NCBI RefSeq assembly: GCF_001613085.1
Contig: NZ_BDBR01000003.1
Span: forward strand, 1 to 64,000
DNA from: Nocardia salmonicida NBRC 13393
Lineage (GTDB): Bacteria > Actinomycetota > Actinomycetes > Mycobacteriales > Mycobacteriaceae
DNA: 64,000 bases
Reading direction: 5' to 3'
A model generated the notes under the pieces. The model was given only the letters and a program-made list of their open reading frames with translations. It made no database searches and was not told where the DNA came from. Of this stretch, positions 16,783 to 23,997 are shown in pieces (the first letter of the stretch is position 1; every line of letters starts with the position of its first letter). A program made the translations under genes and the position numbers.

Positions 16783-17439
16783 TCAGGCGGTCCCGGTCAC
16801 AACGTCGGCGGTGAGCTGATCGAGATCACCGATGACCGCGTCGGCCAGGTCGAGCACATCGGGCCGCGGCGGGAATTCCGGGCGCGGCGCCGCGATCAGA
16901 CGCATCCCGGCGCCGTGCGCGGAGAGCAGACCGTTGGTCGAATCCTCCACGGCCGTACAGTCTTTCGGGTCCACACCGAGACGCTGCGCGACGGTCAGAT
17001 AGACATCGGGTGCAGGCTTGCCGCGTCCGACCTCCTCGGTGGACAGCACCGTGGTGAACAGGTCGAGCAGGCCGGACTTCGCGAGCACCAGATCGATCAC
17101 CGTGGCAGGCGAAGAGCTGGCCAGGCCGAGTTTCCAGCTTCCCGCGCACCGCTGGACCGCCTCGACCGCGCCGGGCAACAGCGGGACGTGATGGGCGTAT
17201 CGGTCGGCCATCAGATCGATGACGTCGGCTGCCACCTTGTCGGACGGTTCGGCCACACCGAGATCGTCGGCCAGATACGACGACCACTCGAGGGTGTTCA
17301 TCCCCATCATCTTCTTCTGCGAATCCGGTTGCCACCGGCCACCTTTGAGGACCACATAATCGTGCCTGACCTGTTCCCAGATGGGTTCGGAATCGATCAG
17401 CACGCCATCCATGTCGAACACAACCGCCGCGATACCCAT
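16783..17439 (-). CDS. HAD-family hydrolase (beta-phosphoglucomutase-like)
   Basis: The 218-residue protein has HAD motif I FDMDGVLIDS (nucleophile Asp9, acid/base Asp11), motif II LASSSP, the conserved Lys of motif III in GRGKPAPDVY and motif IV VEDSTNG. A helical cap follows motif I, as in subfamily I phosphatases and beta-phosphoglucomutases. The substrate cannot be read from sequence; sugar phosphates are typical. ATG 17439 was chosen since the first motif starts eight residues later. Confidence 0.92.
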   Translation of the reverse strand: MGIAAVVFDMDGVLIDSEPIWEQVRHDYVVLKGGRWQPDSQKKMMGMNTLEWSSYLADDLGVAEPSDKVAADVIDLMADRYAHHVPLLPGAVEAVQRCAGSWKLGLASSSPATVIDLVLAKSGLLDLFTTVLSTEEVGRGKPAPDVYLTVAQRLGVDPKDCTAVEDSTNGLLSAHGAGMRLIAAPRPEFPPRPDVLDLADAVIGDLDQLTADVVTGTA

Positions 17440-17583
17440 GCGCTCAGCCTTTCGCCGCTCACCCGGAGGGGGCACCACCGGTGGTGCGCCGACGCTCCGG
17501 TCCGTAGGACCTACTCGGTGATCGGGACCCAGCCTAGTTGACCTGACACCGATCCCCGGCGCGAACATCCAGCTCGGCAGCGA

Positions 17584-17589
17584 TAACGT
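17584..17589 (+). promoter_or_regulatory. -10-like hexamer TAACGT, leaderless start
   Basis: TAACGT ends seven bases before the ATG at 17597, with no ribosome binding site between. It fits a leaderless transcript for the thioesterase gene. Confidence 0.45.
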
Positions 17590-17596
17590 GTTGCAT

Positions 17597-18271
17597 ATGG
17601 ACGATACACAGGTCGGCAACTCGCTCCCGGACGAGAAGCATCACGAAGGTGGATTCCGGCCGGTCGCCGAGCTGATCCAGGCGCGCAAGAACCGCGGCGC
17701 CGACAACCCGGTGGGCGGGCCGCACTACGGCGAGCTGATCGAACAGGTCCGCATGCTGATGGACCGCGCGCGGCTGGTGAACCCGTCCGACGAGCTCGCC
17801 AAAGAGGCCATCGCGACCCTCGAGCAGCTCAATGCCCGCCTCGACGAGGCAGTGGTGGACGAGTGGTCCTCGCCCAGCTGGACCCGCACCGACCTGCCCG
17901 CGCGCGGCAACATCACCCTGCCGCCGTACACGGTGGTCAGCGGTGACAGCGGCGGCGTCACCGCGAAGGTCACCTTCCGCAGCTTCCACCTGGGCGGCAA
18001 CAACGCAGCCCACGGTGGGCACATCGCCCTCGCTTTCGACGACATCATCGGCATGACCGCCGCGCTGGCCACCAAGTCGGTGACCCGTACGGCCTCGCTC
18101 ACCCTCGATTACCGCTCCATCACCCCGCTCAATCGCGAACTGACGGTGCGCGCGTGGACCGAGCGAGTCGAGGGCCGCAAGGTGTACCTACGGGCGACGA
18201 TGCACGACGACGACCGCTTATGCGCCGAGGCCAAGGGGCTGTTCATCGTGCTCAATCCCGGCCAGCCATGA
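17597..18271 (+). CDS. PaaI-type hotdog thioesterase
   Basis: The 224-residue protein has a 100-residue N-terminal helical extension followed by a 4HBT/PaaI hotdog domain: VTFRSFHLGGNNAAHGGHIA, FDDIIGMTAALATK, RTASLTLDYRSITPLNREL and the closing strands GRKVYLRATMHDDDRLCAEA. The Asn/His and Asp in the first two segments are at the usual catalytic area of acyl-CoA thioesterases. It is longer than PaaI (about 140 aa), like many actinobacterial paralogues. GTG 17588 is an alternative start. Confidence 0.88.
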   Translation: MDDTQVGNSLPDEKHHEGGFRPVAELIQARKNRGADNPVGGPHYGELIEQVRMLMDRARLVNPSDELAKEAIATLEQLNARLDEAVVDEWSSPSWTRTDLPARGNITLPPYTVVSGDSGGVTAKVTFRSFHLGGNNAAHGGHIALAFDDIIGMTAALATKSVTRTASLTLDYRSITPLNRELTVRAWTERVEGRKVYLRATMHDDDRLCAEAKGLFIVLNPGQP

Positions 18272-18279
18272 GCCCCGCG

Positions 18280-18312
18280 CCGACATTGCGATCGACGTGA
18301 TCGCAATGTCGG
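18280..18312 (+). terminator. Perfect 14-bp hairpin after the thioesterase gene
   Basis: CCGACATTGCGATC and GATCGCAATGTCGG form a perfect 14-bp stem around a 5-base loop, starting eight bases after the stop codon. It has no T-run. Its position fits a terminator that insulates cluster 2 from the thioesterase gene. Confidence 0.7.
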
Positions 18313-18446
18313 CCGCGCGCCACGAGGTGGCGCAATAGCGGTTTCGCCGCCGATACCCGCAGGTCGCGCGAACCGCCACCCGGCGTAGAAACATCCCCTG
18401 AATTCACGCCGCAATCGCGACCGGCCGAGTGCCGCGAAATCGCCGC

Positions 18447-18452
18447 TATCGT
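18447..18452 (+). promoter_or_regulatory. -10-like hexamer TATCGT before cluster 2
   Basis: TATCGT ends eight bases before the ATG at 18461, which has no Shine-Dalgarno sequence. It is the best candidate for the promoter of the cluster 2 operon and would give a leaderless mRNA. No good -35 element is visible. Confidence 0.4.
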
Positions 18453-18460
18453 CGCTGTTC

Positions 18461-19237
18461 ATGCAGGTCAGCGAGAAAACAGGGGCTTCCGAGCCCACCC
18501 CGATTCGCGGTCAGCGCGCCGATCGGGCGCGCCGGGTCGCCGATATCCTGCGTCACCAGATCCTGGCGGGCGCGGTGGTGGGCACGGTGCCCGGCGAGCA
18601 GGAACTCGCCGCCGAGCACGCCACCTCCCGCAACACTGTGCGCGAAGCGCTGGCGTTGCTGCGCGACGAGGGGCTCATCGATCGCGCCCCGAAACTCGGC
18701 ACCCGGGTCGCCGCCCGCAAGTTCGACCACGGCCTCGACGCCCTGCTCGGCCTGCAGGAGACCCTCAAAGGACACGGCACCGTCCGCAACGAGGTCCGTG
18801 CGGCCACCACGATCACCGCTCCCCCGGCCGTCGCGCGCCGGCTCGAGCTGGCGCCCGGCGACAAAGTCGTCTACATCGAACGCCTGCGGTTTCTCGCCGA
18901 TCTGCCGCTGAGCCTCGACCTCACCTACCTCGCGCCCGATATCGGCACCGAGCTGCTCACCCACGATCTCGAGACCACCGACGTGTTCGTGCTGCTCGAA
19001 CAGATCACCGGCCAGTCGCTGGGCGCCGCCGATCTCGCACTCGAAGCCGTCGCCGCCGATCCACATACCGCGACCACGCTCGATACCCCGGCCGGTGCGC
19101 CGCTGCTCATGCTCGAACGACTCACCCACCTCGACGACGGCCGACCCGTCGATCTCGAATACATCCGCATGCGCGGTGACCGCATCACCATGCGCGGCAG
19201 CCTCACCCGCAGCACCCCCGAATGGAAGGTCCTGTAA
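18461..19237 (+). CDS. GntR-family regulator with UTRA domain (cluster 2)
   Basis: The 258-residue paralogue of the cluster 1 regulator: winged helix with ELAAEHATSRNTVREALALL and RDEGLIDRAPKLGTRVAA, then a UTRA domain (about residues 95-250). Both regulators share stretches such as the LLRDEGLIDR recognition region and the C-terminal VDLEYIRxRGDR, so they probably respond to related ligands. It is the first gene of the plus-strand operon and its stop overlaps the ferredoxin ATG (TAATG). It appears to be translated from a leaderless start. Confidence 0.92.
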   Translation: MQVSEKTGASEPTPIRGQRADRARRVADILRHQILAGAVVGTVPGEQELAAEHATSRNTVREALALLRDEGLIDRAPKLGTRVAARKFDHGLDALLGLQETLKGHGTVRNEVRAATTITAPPAVARRLELAPGDKVVYIERLRFLADLPLSLDLTYLAPDIGTELLTHDLETTDVFVLLEQITGQSLGAADLALEAVAADPHTATTLDTPAGAPLLMLERLTHLDDGRPVDLEYIRMRGDRITMRGSLTRSTPEWKVL

Positions 19238-19464
19238 TGGCATTGGTCCCCCAGCGCGCCGACGTCCCGGTGACGATCGACGAATCGCTGTGCATCACCG
19301 GCTGCACCCTCTGCGTCGACATGTGTCCGCTCGATTCCCTTGCCATCCACGACGATTCGGGCAAGGCCTACATGCACGTCGACGAGTGCTGGTACTGCGG
19401 GCCGTGCGCGGCGCGCTGCCCCACCGGCGCCGTCACCGTCAACATGCCCTATCTGCTCCGCTGA
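19237..19464 (+). CDS. 2[4Fe-4S] ferredoxin, AprB-like, 75 aa (cluster 2)
   Basis: The same length and cysteine numbering as its cluster 1 twin (Cys19/23/26/30 and Cys51/54/57/61). The start is ATG 19237, overlapping the GntR stop as TAATG with GGAAGG upstream; an in-frame ATG at 19222 is less likely. It is a predicted cytoplasmic electron carrier for the flavoprotein-HEAT fusion encoded further downstream. Gene order differs from cluster 1, where ferredoxin follows the HEAT gene. Confidence 0.92.
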   Translation: MALVPQRADVPVTIDESLCITGCTLCVDMCPLDSLAIHDDSGKAYMHVDECWYCGPCAARCPTGAVTVNMPYLLR

Positions 19465-19482
19465 AAACCGGGAACTCCACGC

Positions 19483-20913
19483 ATGAAGATCACTCGATTC
19501 GCCCCTGTCGCACTGGCTCTCGCGCTCGCCGCGGCGGGCTGCTCGCTCGAAAGTACCGACGCCGCACCGGCGGGCACCGTCAAGGTCGTCATCGGCTACC
19601 AGTCCAAGACCATCAATACCGTCACCGCGGGCACCCTGCTGAGAGCGCAGGGGTACCTGGAGCAGCGGCTGCAGAAGATCACCGACGGTGGTGGTGCGAA
19701 GTACCAGGTGGAGTGGCAGGACTATGACACCGGCGCGCCGATCACCGCCCAGATGGTGGCCGAGAAGATCGACATCGGCTCCATGGGCGATTACCCGTTG
19801 CTGATCAACGGCTCTCGCACGCAGGCCAATGAACGCGCACGCACCGAGCTGGTGTCGATCACCGGCTACAACCCCAAGGGCGCACTGAACATGGTGGTGG
19901 TGCCCAATGATTCACCTGCTCGATCGCTGACCGATCTGGCCGGGCAGAAGATCTCGGCCAGCGTGGGTTCGGCGGGCCACGGCACCCTGGTGCAGGCGCT
20001 GAGCCGGGCCGGAATCGACCCGGCCAAGGGTGTGGAGGTGCTCAACCAGCAGCCGCAGGTCGGGGCGTCCGCGCTGGAATCGCATCAGGTGGGCGCACTG
20101 TCGCAGTTCGTGGCGTGGCCGGGTCTGCTCGTGCAGCAGAACAAGGCCAAGCTGCTCTACGACGGCGCAGAACTGAATGTGCCGACCTTCCACGGCGTGG
20201 TGGCGCGCCGGACCTACGCGGCCGACCACCCGGAGGTGTTGCAGGCCTTCCTCGCGGCGCAGCTGGACGCGACCACGTTCCTCAACGAGAAGCCTTTCGA
20301 AGCAGCCGATCTCGTCGCCAAGGGGTCGGGCCTGCCGCAAGAGGTCGTCTATCTCTACAACGGCCCCGGAGGTACCAGTTTCGACACCACGCTCAAGGCG
20401 AACCTGATCGCGGCGTTCAAGGACGACGTGAACTACCTGAAGTCGATCGGCGATTTCGCCGATCTCGACATCGACGCCTTTGTCCAGGACGCGCCGCTGC
20501 GCAATGCGTTCGCCGAGACCGGCCGTACGGACTACGACACCGCACTGGCGTCGAGGGTCAACCCGAGCAAGGTGACCGGGACCGATCCGATCTGCGCTGT
20601 GGCGGTGAGCGATCCGGCACTGGCCGGCGAGGTCTGGGTCGACGGCGCCGACAAGCCCCGACCCGCCGCGAACCCCGGCTGCCTGTTGCGGGCGGTGCAG
20701 GCGGCGAAGGCGCAGGGCAAGACGATTCGCGCGGTGTATATCCCCGATGCCGAACTGGGTACTCGCTGGTTCGCCGACAAGGCCATCTGGTTGCGCAAGG
20801 GCACGCAGTTCCTGCCGTTCACCACACAGGCCGCGGCCGACCGCTATCGCGGTACCCATCCCGCCGCCGCGCCGGTCTCCTATGAGCAGGCCGTCACGGA
20901 AGTCCGCGGATGA
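19483..20913 (+). CDS. ABC substrate-binding lipoprotein with C-terminal NosL-like domain (cluster 2)
   Basis: A 476-residue lipoprotein: signal peptide ending in the lipobox AAAGC, then an NMT1/SsuA-type binding domain (IGYQSKTINTVTAGTLLRAQ, DIGSMGDYPLLINGSRTQ). Residues from about 371 form the extra domain also seen in cluster 1: a Cys at 371, NPGCLLRAV, RAVYIPDAELGTRWFADKAI and FLPFTTQAAADRYRGTHP. It keeps the two cysteines but has CAVAV where the cluster 1 protein has CGGM, so a metal-binding Met may be missing. It probably binds the imported substrate outside the membrane and hands it to the adjacent permease. Confidence 0.86.
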   Translation: MKITRFAPVALALALAAAGCSLESTDAAPAGTVKVVIGYQSKTINTVTAGTLLRAQGYLEQRLQKITDGGGAKYQVEWQDYDTGAPITAQMVAEKIDIGSMGDYPLLINGSRTQANERARTELVSITGYNPKGALNMVVVPNDSPARSLTDLAGQKISASVGSAGHGTLVQALSRAGIDPAKGVEVLNQQPQVGASALESHQVGALSQFVAWPGLLVQQNKAKLLYDGAELNVPTFHGVVARRTYAADHPEVLQAFLAAQLDATTFLNEKPFEAADLVAKGSGLPQEVVYLYNGPGGTSFDTTLKANLIAAFKDDVNYLKSIGDFADLDIDAFVQDAPLRNAFAETGRTDYDTALASRVNPSKVTGTDPICAVAVSDPALAGEVWVDGADKPRPAANPGCLLRAVQAAKAQGKTIRAVYIPDAELGTRWFADKAIWLRKGTQFLPFTTQAAADRYRGTHPAAAPVSYEQAVTEVRG

Positions 20914-21776
20914 GCACGGTTTCCGGGCTGTCCGCCCCGACCGGGACCGGTGTCGACAGCACCGATACCGCCGCGCTGCGCGCCGACACCGCTCCCACCA
21001 GATCGGTGTGGGTGTCGCGGGTGATCCGAGTCGTCTCGGTGGCCGCGGCCGTCGGTCTGTGGCAGCTGCTCACCGCGGGCAATGTGCGCGCGGGGCTGCG
21101 CTTCGACACGCTGCCGACGGTGACCGAGATCGTCGCCGAGTTCGGTGAACATCTCGGGACCGGCCAGTACTACCTCGATGTGGCGCAGTCGCTGATCCGG
21201 ATCGTCACCGGATTCGGCCTGGCCGCGGTCGTCGGGGTGCTGGCGGGCATCGGGCTCGGTCGGTCGCGACTGCTGGCCGATGTATTCGGTTCGCTGGCCG
21301 AGCTGATCCGACCGATTCCGGCGATCGCGCTGGTGCCGGTGGCGATCCTGCTGTTCCCCAGTGACGAATCCGGCATCGTGTTCATCACTTTCACCGCGTC
21401 GCTGTTCCCGGTGCTGGTGAGTACCAGGCATGCGACGCGGGCGCTGCCGACCATCTGGGAGGACGCCATCCGCACGCTGGGCGCCTCGCGGCGGGAGGTG
21501 CTGACCCGGGTCGTCGTGCCCGGCATCCTGCCCGGTGTGTTCAGCGGGCTGTCGGTGGGCATGGGCGTGGCCTGGATCTGCCTGATCTCCGCGGAGATGA
21601 TCTCCGGGCGCCTCGGCATCGGCTACCGCACCTGGCAGTCCTACACCATCGTCGACTACCCGGCCGTGTTCGTCGGGATGATCACCATCGGTGTACTCGG
21701 TTTCCTCACCTCCGGAATCGTCGAACTGGCAGGCCGTCGGGTGACCCGCTGGCTGCCGCGAGAGGTTGCCTCTTAA
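20910..21776 (+). CDS. ABC transporter permease, SsuC/TauC type (cluster 2)
   Basis: A 288-residue membrane protein with about six hydrophobic segments and the EAA loop EDAIRTLGASRREVLTRVVV. It shares long identical stretches with the cluster 1 permease, such as LIRPIPAIALVPVAILLFP against its counterpart. The ATG overlaps the binding-protein stop as ATGA. Directly after its stop codon lies the end of an IS605-type element that separates it from its ATPase gene. The coding sequence itself is complete. Confidence 0.93.
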   Translation: MSTVSGLSAPTGTGVDSTDTAALRADTAPTRSVWVSRVIRVVSVAAAVGLWQLLTAGNVRAGLRFDTLPTVTEIVAEFGEHLGTGQYYLDVAQSLIRIVTGFGLAAVVGVLAGIGLGRSRLLADVFGSLAELIRPIPAIALVPVAILLFPSDESGIVFITFTASLFPVLVSTRHATRALPTIWEDAIRTLGASRREVLTRVVVPGILPGVFSGLSVGMGVAWICLISAEMISGRLGIGYRTWQSYTIVDYPAVFVGMITIGVLGFLTSGIVELAGRRVTRWLPREVAS

Positions 21777-22954
21777 CCCTTCCTCACGGATAAATCCGGG
21801 GGATTTCCAGCTCGGACCGCACCATCAACCGCCCCGAAAGGAGGCCAACAATGTCTTACGTCGTCAACACTGACACGGTCGAGTTCTACCGTGGCCGCCA
21901 GGATTACAGCGGCGGCGTTCCGGTCACGGTCTGCGGCGTGCCCACAGTCCCCGCAACAGAAGATCCGTACATCCAACGCAAGCCGCTGCTTGGCTCTCGC
22001 TCCACAGCTCGCGCAGGTCATCGTGGTGTAAGCGGGCGGAACCAACACCAACCTTCGCCCCGCCCGCGTAGCACGTTCGATCAACTCTCGTTTCGCGGCA
22101 CCGATCGCAGCGTCCGCCGCTTTCCGCGCCATCGTGGAACGGGCAAGGAACTTCGGCTTGAAGTCCTCCACCGCAATGGTGTGATAGTCGGCGACGACAC
22201 GGCGAGCCCATACCCGCGCGGTGTGAGTGTTCTGCCTGGCCGCCTTCTTGTGCAAGCGGGCGGCTTCATGCCGAGCCTGCCGGTAGCCGTTGCTCTGCGC
22301 CTGCCCCTTCGGCCGACGGTGGCGGGCCATCTTCCGCTGAGCACGCGCGAGTTCGGCGGCGCACCGCTTCCGATGCCCGAGATACGGCAGATCATGGTCG
22401 GGGTCGGTTGTGGTCGCGGTCGTGGTTATACCCCAGTCGATCCCGATACTGCCGGTCGCGACAGGAAGCGCGTCGACCGATCGGCGTACGACGAACGAGG
22501 CGTACCAGTGGCCGAGGCTGTCTCGGTAGACGCGGACCGAGGTTGGTGCGCAGGGCAGTTCCCGCGACCACACCACGGGGATGCTGACGCCTTTCGGCAG
22601 GGTCAAACGACCACCGCTGATACCGAACCCGCGCGTCGTGTATTCCAGCGACGGCAGAGCCTTCTTGCGGGACTTCACGACCGGCAGGCCGCGGCCCTTC
22701 ACCTTGAACGACTGGTCCAGCGCTCGAGAGTAGGTGCGCAGCGTCTGCTGTTGGGCGACCTGCGATCCCTCACGCAACCATGTGGTGCGGGCGCGCGCTT
22801 CGGTGAGCATCTTCGACAGGCGCGAGAAGTTGGGTTTACCGCCCTCACGCCGCTGATGGACGGCTTCGTTCCACAGGAATCGGCAACGATGCCATTCGGA
22901 TTCGAGCGCGCGCGCCGCGTGCGCGCCGGGGCGCAGACGGTAGGTGTAGCGCAC
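21773..22954 (-). CDS. tnpB: TnpB, IS605-family RNA-guided nuclease
   Basis: The 393-residue product has the RuvC-like active site of TnpB: Asp173 (GIDWGITTTATTTD), Glu263 (IAVEDFKPKF) and the Asp of ADRDRNAA (342-348), plus a zinc ribbon with Cys314/317 and Cys334/337. All expected residues are present, so it looks functional. The start is GTG 22954 behind GGAGGAA; the upstream frame extension covers the tnpA relic and was dropped. TnpB proteins cut DNA guided by an RNA made from the element's end and help retain IS elements. Its last codons overlap the permease stop codon. Confidence 0.9.
   Translation of the reverse strand: MRYTYRLRPGAHAARALESEWHRCRFLWNEAVHQRREGGKPNFSRLSKMLTEARARTTWLREGSQVAQQQTLRTYSRALDQSFKVKGRGLPVVKSRKKALPSLEYTTRGFGISGGRLTLPKGVSIPVVWSRELPCAPTSVRVYRDSLGHWYASFVVRRSVDALPVATGSIGIDWGITTTATTTDPDHDLPYLGHRKRCAAELARAQRKMARHRRPKGQAQSNGYRQARHEAARLHKKAARQNTHTARVWARRVVADYHTIAVEDFKPKFLARSTMARKAADAAIGAAKRELIERATRAGRRLVLVPPAYTTMTCASCGARAKQRLALDVRIFCCGDCGHAADRDRNAAAVILAATVELDRVSVDDVRHCWPPFGAVDGAVRAGNPPDLSVRKG
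21776..21950 (-). ncRNA. Probable TnpB guide (omega) RNA scaffold
   Basis: In the IS605 family the guide RNA is transcribed from the tnpB 3' part through the right end. Here that means the minus strand across the tnpB tail and the hairpin at 21780-21808, with the guide read from sequence beyond the element, i.e. the permease 3' end. Only the hairpin is visible; the 5' limit given is approximate. Confidence 0.5.
21780..21808. repeat. IS605 right-end hairpin repeat
   Basis: Read on the minus strand, GGAAATCCCCCGGATTTATC continues into CGTGAGGAA. CGGAT and ATCCG pair around a two-base loop, extended by C/G pairs. It is the tnpB-side end and matches the repeat at 23208-23239 in the same orientation. 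Confidence 0.85.
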
Positions 22955-22981
22955 TACTTCCTCCACACCAAAAGTTATACA

Positions 22982-23196
22982 GCCCCCATCATCGAGCTGG
23001 AAACCATGCCCGACCATGTGCAACTGCTCGTCTCGTGTGATCCGGAGTTCGGGATTCACCGGCGGGTCAAGCAGATCAAGGGCCGATCCTCGCGAGTCTG
23101 CCCACCCTGTGGACCAATTCGTACTTCGTCGCCACTGTCGGCGGCGCAACCCTGGAGGCAGTGAAACGCTATGTCGAGAACCACAAAGACGCTTGA
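22982..23196 (+). pseudogene. tnpA (Y1 transposase) relic
   Basis: The frame from about 22982 reads IIELETMPDHVQLLVSCDPE and FGIHRRVKQIKGRSSR, then loses its frame; a second frame up to TGA 23194-23196 reads LPTLWTNSYFVATVGGATLE and VKRYVENHKDA. These are the central and C-terminal parts of IS200/IS605 TnpA. The N-terminal half is gone, about a dozen residues between the two parts are deleted with a frameshift, and the catalytic HUH motif (usually HVH) is HVQ. The catalytic Tyr of KRYVEN is retained. It cannot encode an active transposase. Confidence 0.85.
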
Positions 23197-23207
23197 AAGG
23201 CACTCCC

Positions 23208-23239
23208 ATTCCTCCCCACGGATAAATCCGGGGGTTTCC
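23208..23239. repeat. IS605 left-end hairpin repeat
   Basis: Read on the minus strand, GGAAACCCCCGGATTTATCC continues into GTGGGGAGGAAT. It differs from the other end repeat by a few bases and forms a longer stem (CCCC/GGGG plus CGGAT/ATCCG). It lies after the tnpA relic and just before the ATPase ribosome binding site. Confidence 0.82.
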
Positions 23240-23253
23240 TTGGAGCTTTCCCG

Positions 23254-23993
<740 letters not shown>

Positions 23994-23997
<4 letters not shown>

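Larger units (their letters stand above)
21777..23239. mobile_element. IS605-type insertion between permease and ATPase genes
   Basis: The segment carries tnpB (minus) and a decayed divergent tnpA (plus) and is bounded by two near-identical hairpin repeats. Its removal would bring the permease stop within about 20 bases of TTGGAGC, the ribosome binding site of the ATPase gene, matching the tight spacing of the rest of the operon. IS605 elements do not duplicate their target. Exact ends are uncertain by a few bases. Confidence 0.85.

Noticed and set aside
21851..23164. Plus-strand frame starting MSYVVNTDTV behind a good AGGAGG
   Set aside because: The ribosome site is attractive, but the frame is antisense to intact tnpB and its translation has no domain features. 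The AGGAGG is the reverse complement of coding sequence near the tnpB end.
21780..23239. Repeated hairpins as a CRISPR-like array
   Set aside because: Only two copies exist, 1.4 kb apart, and they mark the ends of an IS605-type element.
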